Of a stretch of 64,000 nucleotides of DNA, positions 1 through 10,348 are shown piece after piece; positions within the stretch are counted from its first letter, which is position 1; every line of letters begins with the position of its first letter. The notes beneath the pieces are model-generated. The model saw only the letters and a list, made by a program, of their open reading frames with translations, did no database searches and was not told where the DNA came from. Source of the DNA: Helianthus annuus (Eukaryota > Streptophyta > Magnoliopsida > Asterales > Asteraceae); the NCBI RefSeq assembly GCF_002127325.2, contig NC_035441.2, positions 156,455,122 through 156,519,121 on the forward strand. The letters are read 5' to 3'. The translations under genes and the position numbers were made by a program.

Positions 1-919
1 AAGCTTAAGACCCGTTAGGATTCTAATAGGTTATTAAAACCTTAATTTCCAGATCTAGGAGCCCAGTAAAAGCTACTTGCACTCGTTATATTTGGTTTAT
101 ACTTGCTCAAGTAAATACATTTAACTTATTTTCCCTATACGGGCTTGGGGTACGGTATATAAAATACCGCTTGGTCGGGGAATTGACCTTAACCAGCTGA
201 TGGTTAAGTGCTGTCAAATTAACTCGTTTGAAAATGCTGTTTTGTTTGTTTAACGCCTTTGGGGGTTTAATGACCGTGTCCCGGATATCCTTGGCATCAT
301 TCCATGAATGGCCACGACCTTAGCACACGGGTGTAGGCGTACACCCGTAGTGCATTTTATTGCGTATAATCGTCAGCACGGGAGGAGTCTCCCGGCGTTT
401 TATATTAAGTGGTGTGTCTATTGAGCTTTAACCCGGCACGACCCGGGCTACTGAACACAGAACAAACATGTAATTCTTTTACAAGATTATTAAGCAAATA
501 ATTATCCCAAGTTATAAAAAGTTTTATGCCACGTGCATTTAAATCAATTTTAAACATTTTTAAAATGAGTCAGTTGAATTGTATTTACCAGTGTAAACTG
601 ACGTATTTTCCAAAAAGACTAAGTGCAGGTACTACGCGAAATAGGCTGGTCACTCCTTAAGCATCCATAGAGTCTCGCAAGCTTAGGATGCATGAAGTCT
701 GTTGAAATGGAGTTTCCTTTTTGTTTGATTCTGCCTGTGGATTTTATTTCGACATTTTGTGATACTTGGATATTACAATAAATTTTAAGTTGAAATAAAT
801 CTATCTTTGCTTCCGCTGTGCATTATAATTTGTGATTGTTTGACTATGACGATATCAACAACGTCACGATAATCCCCCACCGGGCCCACCAGTGACACGT
901 GGAAATTAGGGATGTGACA
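1..919 (+). mobile_element. E1 5' LTR, 3' part only
   Basis: These bases match 12508-13426 almost exactly (7 substitutions). The LTR ends GGGATGTGACA, followed by a G and then the primer-binding site. The upstream part, with promoter and TATA box, is cut off by the window edge. The window begins at an AAGCTT HindIII site inside the LTR. The short ORFs here are not coding. Confidence 0.95.
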
Positions 920-922
920 GGT

Positions 923-935
923 TGGTATCAGAGCC
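923..935 (+). other. E1 primer-binding site (initiator tRNA-Met)
   Basis: TGGTATCAGAGCC, four bases after the LTR end, is complementary to the 3' end of plant initiator tRNA-Met, the usual minus-strand primer of plant Ty3 and Ty1 elements. The same site and spacing recur in E2 and E3. Confidence 0.95.
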
Positions 936-1106
936 AACACTGAGTAAATTAAACACTAGCCTTTTGTGTTTAGTCTCAGTGCACGAATTGCACATTCTTC
1001 GAGTTCCGATGTCTAGACAAAGAACATAGGACAAACTCTGTTTTGTTTTATTTTTGGGTCTTATATTATTATATTGTGGTTATCTAAAACTTGTATGCAG
1101 GTCAAT

Positions 1107-2338
1107 ATGCCACCAAGGTTTCTTCGCGGACGAGGCAAGGCCCCTGTCACGGGTCACGACCACGAAGCCGGGCCTTCGCACCGGCGTACCCCGTCCATTA
1201 CCATGAGCACCAGTCCACAAGAGACGTGGAGGCTCTATGTTGAACCCGGGAGACGATCAGTTTCCCTCAGCTCTTCACCTTCTTACCAGCATTCATTTGG
1301 GCCACAGTCTGAAAATGAGCCCAACGAACAACCACCCTCGTTCATACCTCTGCAGAGATCCAACTCTCACCACTCCTTTGGTGACCCAACCCCAACCTTC
1401 CAGAGCCGGTTCAACCCGGCCAACATTTTTCTAGAACCCGTGGGTTTTAACCCACTTGGACCGGAAGACCACTTCTCTGGGGAAAACGATATGGACGAGG
1501 ATACCGACCCTATGGAGCCTGCTACAGGGACGCCCAACCACCCGATAGAGATCTCTGACGGATCATCTTTTCACGGATCGCCTTATCGCGGTCCAGACAG
1601 CTACGAGGAGAGGTTCCGAAACATCGACTGGTATTTTACCCCTCACACCACTCGTCCCCATACCAACAGCAGCAGCAGCAACAGCAACAGGATCCTTCTC
1701 AGGACTCTCGTTTCGTGGCAGTTACTCCGCCACCACCACCACCAGTGGAACAACAGCCGCCTCCGGAGCCACCGAGGCGGAGGAGATCGAACGCACGGAT
1801 GTCCGTGCGAGGGGGTGTCCGCATCAGCACACCCCAACCATCAAGTGGCAGCCATTATCCGCCACTTCAGGAGGAAGAGGAAGAACCACAATTGGGGGAT
1901 CCATCAAGCCCCATTCCAGAAATCAACTCAGTACCTATGGCACCTCCGTTGGGTTTTGACAACCCAATCCCTGCGTATGCTGGTTCGGCAGCGTATAACC
2001 CCTTTGAGCAGCCAGCGCATACTCACTACAACTTCGGCTATGCGGAGGTCGATCCATATCAAGTAGCTCGGGACTACAACGCTCTTTATCCTGAAGGACC
2101 ATACGGAGGACCGTGGACCACTGGTTACCCGACTTATGTGTACCAGCATCCACCACCTCCTCAACCTATGTACCAGCCGCCGCAGCCACAACTGATTCCG
2201 CCGGAACATCAGCAGGAGGTTCTTGAGAGGTTGCACCAAGTCGAACAGGAAGTTCGAGAGGACCGCAGGGAGCGGCAAGGCTTCTTCAAGGGCCTGTCAG
2301 ACCTGCTAAAGGGGAAGTCTAAGAGGGGGGGTCATTAA
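1107..2338 (+). pseudogene. E1 ORF0: proline-rich accessory protein upstream of gag, frameshifted
   Basis: An accessory ORF between the PBS and gag, in the gag direction. It starts ATGCCACCA (Met-Pro-Pro) with a basic RGRG stretch, then AGPSHRRTPS and a Ser-rich segment. An acidic HPIEISDGSSFHGSPYRGPD block follows, then poly-Pro plus PPRRRRSNARMS, a Tyr/Pro-rich segment (FNPFEQ-like repeats) and a charged C-terminal helix ending in FFKGLSDLLKGKSK. Reading passes from one frame to another near 1650-1715 around a CAG/CAA microsatellite, so a one-base slip there broke it. Homologues of about 400 residues occupy the same place in E2 (21709-22905) and E3 (56228-57442). I recognise no domain. The basic and proline-rich make-up suggests RNA or protein binding, but that is inference. 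Confidence 0.8.
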
Positions 2339-2371
2339 GGACCTTTGATGTTTGTCTGCTTAGTTGTAATC

Positions 2372-2520
2372 AGTCCCTGCGTGGACTTTATGTTTCTGTA
2401 TTCAGATCCTGCGTGAGCTTGTCTTTTAGTATTCTGCCCCTGCGTGGGCATGTCTTTCAGTTGACCCCTGCGTGGGTTTGTTTGTTGATTTATTCGTTGT
2501 ATTTCGCCCCTGCGTGGGCA
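2372..2520 (+). repeat. array of small hairpins with CTGCGT loop after ORF0
   Basis: Five units follow the ORF0 stop, each a short stem around the loop CTGCGT. Stems are AGTCC/GGACT (2372-2387), AGATC/GAGCT with one mismatch (2404-2419), TGCCC/GGGCA (2435-2450), GACCC/GGGTT with a G-U pair (2463-2478) and GCCC/GGGC (2506-2519). The stem sequence changes on both sides together while the loop is constant, which is a covariation pattern. Equivalent arrays sit after ORF0 in E3 (57483-57610) and, more decayed, E2 (21600-21668). Possible roles are in packaging, dimerisation or reinitiation at gag; none is shown. Confidence 0.8.
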
Positions 2521-3370
2521 TGTTGTTGTAGAAGTCCCGTTTTGGGCAACTGATGTACTGTTAAATCTTGATCTAGTGAAATGTTGCATTTAAATTTTAT
2601 GATTGTTGTTATAAATAAGTATATGAATAAACTTAAAATAAAATGAAAATAACATTTCCTAAAATAAAAGAAGACCTACCATTTGTGTAAAATGGCAAAA
2701 ATCTAAAAAAGGACAAGACCTAGCCACATGTCATTTTTTTAAGACAAGGCCAAAATAGTATCTCCATAATTAGATTCAGGTCCATAATTAACATCTCAAC
2801 TTAGGATTGATCTGCGTTATAAAGAGAATCTAAGGGGTAAAAGCCTAGCCACGTGTCGTTGCAGACATGGCCAAGATGGCAGAACCTGTCTAAAAGATTC
2901 CAAATACTGTTAACATGTGTGAGTATGTTGACATATTGGGCAAATTGTGACCCAGTAGAAGTCACATAGACCATCATTGAAAATTGGGTTAATTTAAGAT
3001 TCCCTGCAAGTAAATGACCATTCCTTAAGAATGAAGTACCTACGGGTAGTAATTAATGTCCTAGGGACTAAAAGCCAGTTTGAGTCTGCAACTCACTGTC
3101 TAGAATAGGGTAATGAACTGTGATTCAAACCCTAATGCCTTGATTCTGTAAGAATCCGGGTTATAAGCTAACACTGTCCTTGTGACTAAGTTATATGTTA
3201 ATTCTTAACTATAATATAGGGTTATAATGCAGACCCTGAATTTATGTTAATTAATAATTTAACCTGCAATGGCTATTTAAAACCATGGTTAATAAAATAC
3301 ATAAAATACTGTATTAACTATTAAATAAAAACCTTGCCCATTATTGTTTATATGTAGCAATTGAAGCTAC
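2521..3370 (+). other. E1 leader between ORF0 and gag, non-coding
   Basis: About 850 bases of AT-rich sequence with no convincing ORF. It is the counterpart of 57611-58519 in E3 and 20755-21599 in E2. The segment near 3040 (CCTACGGG) resembles one unit of the five-copy tandem repeat seen in E3. Confidence 0.6.
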
Positions 3371-4300
3371 ATGGCGGGGTCAGATGAAGTAAATAGTCGT
3401 CCGGTGGAGAACCACGATAATGCAAAGATACAGTTAACTGGTGCAGAGTTGAAAACACTGGTAGATGATGCGGTTACTAAGGCTTTAGAAAGACAGTACA
3501 GTGAGTACAGCGGGACCCATAGTAGAACCCTGTCTACACCGCATAATAAATCTAAGACTCATTCAGAGGCTCACAGCAAGCCACCTTCTGTCAAACCCAA
3601 GTCTAAAAAGGAGGAATCCAAGAAGGAGGACTCCAAGAAGGAGGATGATAGACATTCTTCGAATGAAAATGATAATCATTCCAAAAAGATTGTGAAGTTC
3701 GTGACGCAATCCTTCAAGGGTGATGCCCTGCAATGGTGGAAGTTGTTGATTCAAGCCACCGGGAAAATACCTCTATACAACATGTCTTGGGGACAATTTG
3801 TTGCCCTAATCAAGGAGAATTATTGCCCACAGCACGAGGTCGAGGGAATAGAGTCTGATTTCTTATCTCTGGTTATGAAGAACCTGGACTGCCAGGCTTA
3901 TCTCACAACCTTCAATACCTTGTCGAGGCTAGTTCCCTATCTTGTAACACCTGAACCAAAGAGGATAGCCCGTTTCATTGGGGGTCTGGCCCCAGAAATT
4001 AAAGCAAGCGTCAAGGCCTCTCGGCCCACTACTTTTCGATCGGTGGCTGACCTATCTCTGTCCCTTACAAAAGATGCAGTTAGACAGAGATCACTGAGGG
4101 CCGCAGATGCCGAGAAACGAAAACGCGAAGATGATGGTTCGCGACGCTCAGATAAGAAGCGGAAAGGCAATGACGACCACAAGAAAGGGTCGGGGTCCAA
4201 GAAGGGAGATCAACAGTCGGGTGAGAAGCCCAGGTGCAAGGTTTGTAAGAAGCACCATTTCGGGAAATGTAGGCAGGAGTCTAGGTTCCAATCTCAGTAG
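3371..4300 (+). CDS. gag: E1 gag (capsid part), internally deleted, ends at in-frame TAG
   Basis: Retrotransposon Gag capsid. It starts MAGSDEVNS as in E2, followed by a conserved TGAELK helix, a low-complexity Lys/Ser/Glu stretch, then QSFKGDALQWW, YCPQHEVEGIESDF, LVPYLVTPEPKRIARFIGGL and the FRSVADLSLSL region. A Lys/Arg-rich tail ends at a first Cys/His cluster. Compared with E2 and E3 about 60 residues are missing in frame between the Ser/Lys-rich linker and IVKFVTQ, including the GCTYK...FTGEKGAVDC capsid segment. The TAG at 4298-4300 lies in the same frame as the downstream zinc knuckles and protease, so it cuts one Gag-Pol frame. E2 carries an Ala-Lys codon pair at the corresponding spot, so this looks like a mutation. 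Confidence 0.85.
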   Translation: MAGSDEVNSRPVENHDNAKIQLTGAELKTLVDDAVTKALERQYSEYSGTHSRTLSTPHNKSKTHSEAHSKPPSVKPKSKKEESKKEDSKKEDDRHSSNENDNHSKKIVKFVTQSFKGDALQWWKLLIQATGKIPLYNMSWGQFVALIKENYCPQHEVEGIESDFLSLVMKNLDCQAYLTTFNTLSRLVPYLVTPEPKRIARFIGGLAPEIKASVKASRPTTFRSVADLSLSLTKDAVRQRSLRAADAEKRKREDDGSRRSDKKRKGNDDHKKGSGSKKGDQQSGEKPRCKVCKKHHFGKCRQESRFQSQ

Positions 4301-6514
4301 AAACTATGTGGGATTTGCAAGTCCCCGGATCATAAGGCATTAGATTGCAAGAAACTTAAGGATGCCACCTGCTTCAATTGTAATGAGAAGGGACATATTA
4401 GACCCAACTGCCCGAAGCTTGTCAAGAAAACAGAAGATGGAAAGAAGACAAATGCAAGGGTCTTCCGCATGGATGCAAAGGAAGCTATACAGGATGATAA
4501 TGTCATAACAGGTACTTTTCTCGTTAATGATGTCTACGCAAGGGTTTTATTTGACTCTGGGGCGGATAGGTCCTTTGTAGATAATAAGTTCTGTGAACTG
4601 TTGAAATTACCTGTTAAAGTCCTAAGTATGAAATACGAAGTGGAATTAGCTGATGGATCATTAGAAACAGTTTCGACTGTATTAGATGGATGTGTCCTGT
4701 CCATTAGGAACCACTCTTTTCCTTTGTCCTTGTTACCCTTTAAGCTAGCAGGCTTTGATGTAGTAATAGGGATGGATTGGTTATCGCATAATCAAGCCCA
4801 GATAGTATGCAACAAGAAGCAGGTAGTAATCAAGACCTCATCTGGTGAGCCACTCACTATTCAGGGAGATACTCAACACGGAATGCCAAAGCGTGTGGCC
4901 ATGCTTAAGGCATCCGGGTGCACGAGTAGGGGTTGTGTCATTTATATGGCACGAGTAACCATTGACGAGAAGAAGCCCAGGATCGAAGACATACCGACCA
5001 TTTCTGACTATCCCGAAGTTTTTCCGGAGGAACTACCTGGTTTGCCGCCAGATAGGCAGGTGGAGTTTAGGATTGACATCATCCCCGGAGCTGCACCAGT
5101 GGCCAGAGCACCATATAGACTAGCACCAACGGAGATGAAAGAATTAAGGACACAGCTAGATGATTTGCTAGCTAAAGGCTTTATTAGACCTAGTTCATCT
5201 CCATGGGGAGCGCCAATTCTGTTTGTCAAAAAGAAGGATGGGTCAATGCGTCTATGCATTGATTACTGTGAGCTAAACAAGGTTACTATCAAGAACAGAT
5301 ATCCTTTGCCTAGAATCGATGATCTATTCGACCAACTACAGGGAGCGAGTTACTTTTCCAAGATAGATCTCAGGTCTGGCTATCATCAATTGAAAGTCAA
5401 GAAGGAGGATGTACATAAGACCGCGTTTAGAACTCGTTATGGTCATTACGAGTTCCTAGTGATGCCTTTTGGGCTCACTAATGCGCCTGCCGCATTCATG
5501 GATCTCATGAACCGCGTATGTAAGCCTTATCTAGATAAATTCGTCATCGTCTTCATTGACGGCATCCTCATCTACTCTAAGAACCAAGCTGACCATGAGG
5601 AGCATCTTCGGTGCATTCTCAAGCTACTCCATCAAGAAAAACTCTATGCCAAGTTTTCAAAGTGTGAGTTTTGGCTTCGTGAAGTCCAGTTCCTTGGTCA
5701 TGTTGTGAGCGAACGTGGAATTCAAGTGGATCCCGCAAAGATAGAAGCTATTATGAACTGGAAAGAGCCAAAGACACCTTCAGAGATTCGTAGCTTCCTA
5801 GGCTTGGCTGGGTACTACAGGCGTTTTATTGAAAACTTCTCAAGAATTGCTGCACCCTTAACGTCGTTGACACGTAAGAACATTAAGTTTAATTGGGGGC
5901 CTAAGCAGCAAGAATCTTTTGATACCTTGAAGCAGAGGTTGAGTAACGCTCCAGTACTGACTCTACCTGAAGGCATTGAAGAATTTGTGGTGTACTGTGA
6001 TGCATCACACACCGGAATGGGTTGCGTGTTAATGCAAAAGGGCAAGGTTATAGCCTACGCTTCACGTCAATTAAAGGTGCACGAAAAGAATTACACCACC
6101 CATGACTTAGAGTTGGGTGTCGTTGTATTTGCACTAAAGCTTTGGAGGCATTATCTGTATGGGACGAAGTGTGTAATCTATTCCGACCATAAGAGCCTTC
6201 AACACCTGTTCAATCAGAAGGATTTGAACATGAGGCAGCGACGATGGATGGAAACCTTGAACGATTATGATTGTGAAATAAGATACCATCCAGGCAAGGC
6301 AAATGTAGTCGCAGATGCTTTGAGCAGGAAGGAAAGAGTGAAACCAATAAGGATCAATGCCAAGAGCATTGAAATTAAGAGCAGCTTGAATGAAAGGTTG
6401 TTAGCTGCACAAAAGGAAGCTGTGATGGAAGCTAACTATTCCGAGGAGAAATTAGGAGTAACTGAAGAACAGTTGTCCTACGATAAAGACGGAATGTTGA
6501 GATTAAATGGATGA
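4301..6514 (+). pseudogene. pol: E1 nucleocapsid knuckles, protease, reverse transcriptase, RNase H
   Basis: Continues the gag frame after the TAG; the first ATG is at 4469. Two CCHC knuckles come first ([14 protein letters not shown] and [14 protein letters not shown]), then the aspartic protease with [11 protein letters not shown] (4550-4585). The RT runs from about 5010 ([19 protein letters not shown]) through [16 protein letters not shown] motifs and [14 protein letters not shown] to the catalytic box. RNase H follows from about 5980 ([31 protein letters not shown]). The catalytic box reads F-I-D-G: codon 5561-5563 is GGC where E2 and E4 have GAC, so one of the two metal-binding aspartates is lost. 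The frame ends in TGA where a Trp is expected. The RT is therefore almost certainly inactive. Confidence 0.92.
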
Positions 6515-6577
6515 ATATGGGTTCCTGTATATGGAGGACTTCGTGATGTTATCCTCAAGGAAGCCCACAGTTCCAAG

Positions 6578-7191
6578 CAAGGTTGGAGAACTCGCTAGTC
6601 GCTAGTCGACCGGTGAGGTGGGGACTAGCGACTACTCGGGATTACTCGGGATTAATCAGGATTAACCGGATCGGAACTTTATATGTAAATTTTATTATTT
6701 TTATAAATATGTATATATATACTCACACATCCATATCAATATAATACTTAAAAATGTAAAAGTAGTTCAAAGTATAAACTAAACTTACATATAAGTCATA
6801 ACATAACAAGTCTTAGTACTTAAAATTCAAACATTAACAAATAGCTCAAATGTAATCGTCATCCCCGTAGTGTTCAATGATTTTGACACCATCCGACTCG
6901 TATTCAATCTCTTCGTCTACTTCATCCTCTATATCCGACTCAAATTATTCGTCATATTAGGGTAAGGGATAAGGAAAATGGGCTAAAGTTGTAATCTTGG
7001 GCCTGTTTTGTAAGGATTTCAAATGGGCCGACTAGGGCGACTTGGGCCGACTAGGGCCGACTAGGGCGGCTTGGACCGGCTTTGACCGACTAGCGATTTT
7101 TTGACTGATTAGTAAAAAATTACTCAGTAGGAGGCCGACTAGCGACTAGTCGGCGATTAATCGCTGAGTAATCGCGAGTTTTGCAACAGTG
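6578..7191. mobile_element. hAT-type MITE inserted in E1 pol
   Basis: 614 bases flanked by the 8-bp duplication GTTCCAAG (6570-6577 and 7192-7199). The ends are imperfect inverted repeats: CAAGGTTGGAGAACTCGC on the left, and the right end read inverted gives CACTGTTGCAAAACTCGC. The 8-bp duplication and CA...TG ends fit hAT. Near both ends the motif CGACTAG and its complement recur many times (6594-6650 and 7024-7160), resembling the subterminal repeats hAT transposases bind. The core is AT-rich and non-coding. The pol frame resumes directly after it. Confidence 0.88.
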
Positions 7192-7199
7192 GTTCCAAG

Positions 7200-7830
7200 T
7201 ACTCTGTCCATCCTGGAGCTGATAAGATGTACCAGGATTTAAAGGCAAATTATTGGTGGATAGGCTTGAAAAAGTCTATAGCATGTAGCTAAATGCTTGA
7301 CGTGTGCTAAAGTCAAACCTGAACATCAGAAGCCGTCAGGTCTGCTGCAACAGCCTGAAATTCCCACTTGGAAATGGGAAATGGTAACGATGGACTTCAT
7401 CACCAAATTGCCTAAGACGCCGAAGGGAAATGATACTATATGGGTCATAGTTGATAGACTGACTAAGTCAGCACACTTCCTGCCCATTAGAGAAACCTTC
7501 AGCTCTGACATGCTAGCCCAATTGTACGTAGATAAGATTGTGGCCTTGCATGGTGTACCAGTATCTATTATCTCGGACCGGGATACTAGATACACATCTC
7601 ATTTCTGGAAGAGTTTCCAACAGTCTCTGGGCACTCAATTGAATTTCAGTACGGCTTACCACCCCCAGACGGATGGGCAGAGTGAGCGTACCATTCAGAC
7701 GTTGGAAGACATGCTGCGTGCATGTGTGATTGATTTAGGAGGAAGTTGGGACAGGCATTTACCGTTAGTCGAATTCTCCTACAATAATAGCTACCACACT
7801 AGCATTAAGGCTGCGCCTTTCGAGGCGCTA
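7200..7830 (+). pseudogene. pol: E1 integrase, zinc-binding and catalytic core
   Basis: The HHCC zinc-binding segment begins [13 protein letters not shown] and runs into KCLTCAKVK, with a short deletion/frameshift near 7278-7290. The catalytic core follows: [15 protein letters not shown] (first Asp), [12 protein letters not shown] (second Asp) and [16 protein letters not shown] (Glu), the D,D-35-E pattern of retroviral-type integrases. The frame is broken at 7830 by a solo LTR after the codons for FEAL and resumes at 9134. Confidence 0.9.
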
Positions 7831-9133
7831 TGTGACAACCCGAACTTTCAAGGTTTGTATCTTTCATCACGCGATCCTGTTTCTCGATATTTCTACTTTT
7901 TTAATATCTATTACAACTATAAAAATTAGTAACCTTTAATTGCTAAAATATTTATAAGTGTATATGTGGGCCGCACCTCAAGTAACCGAAGCCCCCCTTG
8001 ATCACTAAATATTGACTGTTTGTCAATATGGATCGGTCACTTGGGCTTGAACCCATTACCATGGCCGGCTGATTAATGAACCGCCCTAGTATGCTGCCTA
8101 TATGTACCTAACATGGTAACTTTTATCACAAGAATTCAAAACCAACCCTACCTTCCCCAAGATATACGTGCGACAGTATGCCCCCTCTTGGTCGAAGCTT
8201 CTTGCTCTTAGTGATCAACCCTTGTGCCTAGCATATTTTAATCTTCTGGACGTGATTGACCCAAAGTTGCATTAACAAGTTAAACACTCTACCGAGCAAA
8301 ACCAAGGTGAGTTCACACTCTTACTAAGGCATGGGATTCCCAAGGGCTTGGGAATGGGATTGAAGGAATGAGATTGACTAGATTCGTACATACACTGTTA
8401 CTAGACTACCATACCATCGTCCTCGGTTGTGCAGGACACATACGTAAAACCTACGTATACTTATGCTACTCACTGTCCTCAGGTTGCGAAGGACACTCAC
8501 GTAAAACCTACGTGAACTCATACTCACTACTGCCTCGGTTGTGTCAGGCACTTACGTAAAACCTACGTAAACCCCCGTGTACCCCTATCCTCGGTTGTGA
8601 AGGATACTTACGTAAAACCTATGTAAACTTGTACGTATTACTGTTCTCGGGATATGTAGAACACTTATGGTTACGAATAGTCTAGTGGTTATACAACATG
8701 GGAAGCCCCCACCAATAGAACACACTATCGGCCCAGTAGAGCCACATGTTACAAACGAACATACTATTACGCATTTACTTTCTGTGAACTCGCTCAACTA
8801 GTTGTTGATCTTCTGTTACATGCCTTGCAGGTCGTTAGGTACATGGAGCTTGCACATGGAGGAGCTGGTCGTTGTGGGCTTGGATCGTGATTGTTTCGTT
8901 AAACACTTATGACATTTCATACTCAATTATGTTGGGTTTTATTGATACGCTTCCGCTAAACAGTGATAACTTACTTATGTTTTGGGAACACCTTTCATAT
9001 GGATTTGGTTTGGTTTAATTACAATTGTAGTTACTTTTATTTTATACAATGTTCTATATGATTGGTGGCTTGATCCTGGTCAGTCACGCCTCCAAGCGGT
9101 GACACTCCGCAGGTGGATTTTGGGGGTGTGACA
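7831..9133 (+). mobile_element. solo LTR in E1 integrase
   Basis: Starts TGTGACAACCCGAAC and ends TTTTGGGGGTGTGACA. It is flanked by the 5-bp duplication CGCTA (7826-7830 and 9134-9138), so it is a complete solo LTR left by LTR-LTR recombination. It shares both ends and blocks near 8285-8340 and 9060-9133 with the 2.5-kb solo LTR at 28783-31318, so both belong to one LTR superfamily with different members. It contains the hairpin array at 8419-8663. ORFs inside are not coding. Confidence 0.93.
8419..8663 (+). repeat. five tandem hairpin units with covarying stems
   Basis: Units of about 55-70 bases share a CTCGGTTGTG-like loop and a GTAAAACCTACGT segment. Each begins with a perfect stem of different sequence: GTCCT/AGGAC (8419-8437), TGTCCT/AGGACA (8474-8495), TGCCT/AGGCA (8531-8550), TATCCT/AGGATA (8586-8606) and TGTTCT/AGAACA (8642-8663). 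Several stem positions change as complementary pairs. The ACGTAAAACCTACGT segment is a second inverted repeat within the units. Confidence 0.88.
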
Positions 9134-9138
9134 CGCTA

Positions 9139-9738
9139 TATGGTAGAAAGTGCAGAACGCCCATTTGCTGGGCAGAAGTGGGAGATACGCAATTATCAGG
9201 TCCTGACTTAGTCTTCGAAACAACGGAAAAGATTGTCCAAATTCGCGACCGCCTGAAAGCTGCTCGAGATAGGCAGAAGAGCTATGCAGATGAAAGGCGA
9301 AAGCCTCTCAAGTTTGAGGTTGGCGATAAGGTTTTGCTCAAAGTATCACCTTGGAAGGGGGTGATGCGATTTGGCAAGAAAGGTAAGTTAAGCCCAAGGT
9401 ATATAGGACCTTTCGAGATCATCGAATGTGTAGGATCAGTGGCTTATAAGTTGAACTTACCTGAGGAGCTCGATGGTATTCATAATGTATTCCACGTCTG
9501 CAATCTAAAGAAATGTCTAGCTGACGAGTCGCTAGTCATACCACACACGGATGTGCATATAGACGAGAGCTTAAAATTTGTGGAAAAACCTGTGTCGATT
9601 GAGGATCGACAGGTAAAGAAGCTTCGGAGAAAGCTTGTGCCTATTGTCAAGGTAAAATGGGATGCTCGTAGAGGTCCTGAATATACATGGGAGTTAGAGT
9701 CCAAAATGCAAGAGAAATACCCTCAACTGTTTCAGTAA
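9139..9738 (+). pseudogene. pol: E1 integrase C-terminus with chromodomain-like tail
   Basis: Continues integrase after the solo [15 protein letters not shown] motif leads into a coiled region ([19 protein letters not shown]) and the [13 protein letters not shown] and [13 protein letters not shown] motifs, the SH3-like GPF/Y domain. [12 protein letters not shown] and a Tekay-type tail follow ([19 protein letters not shown]...KYPQLF), then a TAA stop at 9736-9738, 23 bases before the polypurine tract. The tail corresponds to the degenerate chromodomain of Tekay/Del elements that helps choose insertion sites. The reading frame here is intact, but it is separated from the catalytic core. Confidence 0.9.
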
Positions 9739-9761
9739 ATCTCGAGGTCGAGATTTCTTTT

Positions 9762-9774
9762 AAGGGGGTGAGGA
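9762..9774 (+). other. E1 polypurine tract
   Basis: AAGGGGGTGAGGA directly before the 3' LTR start (TGTAACACC), the plus-strand primer site of reverse transcription. Confidence 0.9.
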
Positions 9775-10348
9775 TGTAACACCTCGGAAATTCCAGTCCA
9801 TTGAAATAAAGACACGTGTCACGAGAGACAGACGTGTCAGAAAAGCCGGATTAAATAAAAGATGTTTGGTAGTATTTTTTTTAAAAGGGCGTCATGTTAT
9901 TTAAAATACCTCTGAACGACCCAAGGGCGACATGTTATTAAATCACCTCTGAGCGACCCGAATTTTTTAAATCCCAAGATCCTTAAATCATTTGATAAAC
10001 ATCCTACATGATAACCGGTTGGTTCCAAATAAATAAAGTTCCATCTTTATTATTATGGACTTTGGATTTATAAGGTTTGTTGCTAAATAAAATCCTCATA
10101 AAAAGGAATCAATATAGTCAATTTCCTTGGCCAACTATTATGAGAATCCAAGACTCATTCTTGGTAAACTTCGTCACTTTGCAAGACCCTCATGAGTTGA
10201 AATTGAATGGGAAACATGTAAAAGCATGCTAGGCATGCAATGGCTGATCAAGATGGTCCCACATCTGAAAAAGAGGGACTGATTTCAGAAGTTAGTTTGA
10301 TTGCTTGGTTAAGACTTAAAAGCTCACAAAATTTTGTCCTCTGGCCAT

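Noticed and set aside
4469..6514. Integrated plant pararetrovirus (caulimovirid) because of protease-RT-RNase H order
   Set aside because: Integrase with D,D-35-E, LTRs, polypurine tract and tRNA-Met PBS in the same unit show a Ty3/gypsy retrotransposon.
8419..8663. CRISPR-like array of repeats
   Set aside because: Units are contiguous, diverged, lie in a plant LTR between target duplications, and vary by paired stem changes; no cas genes.
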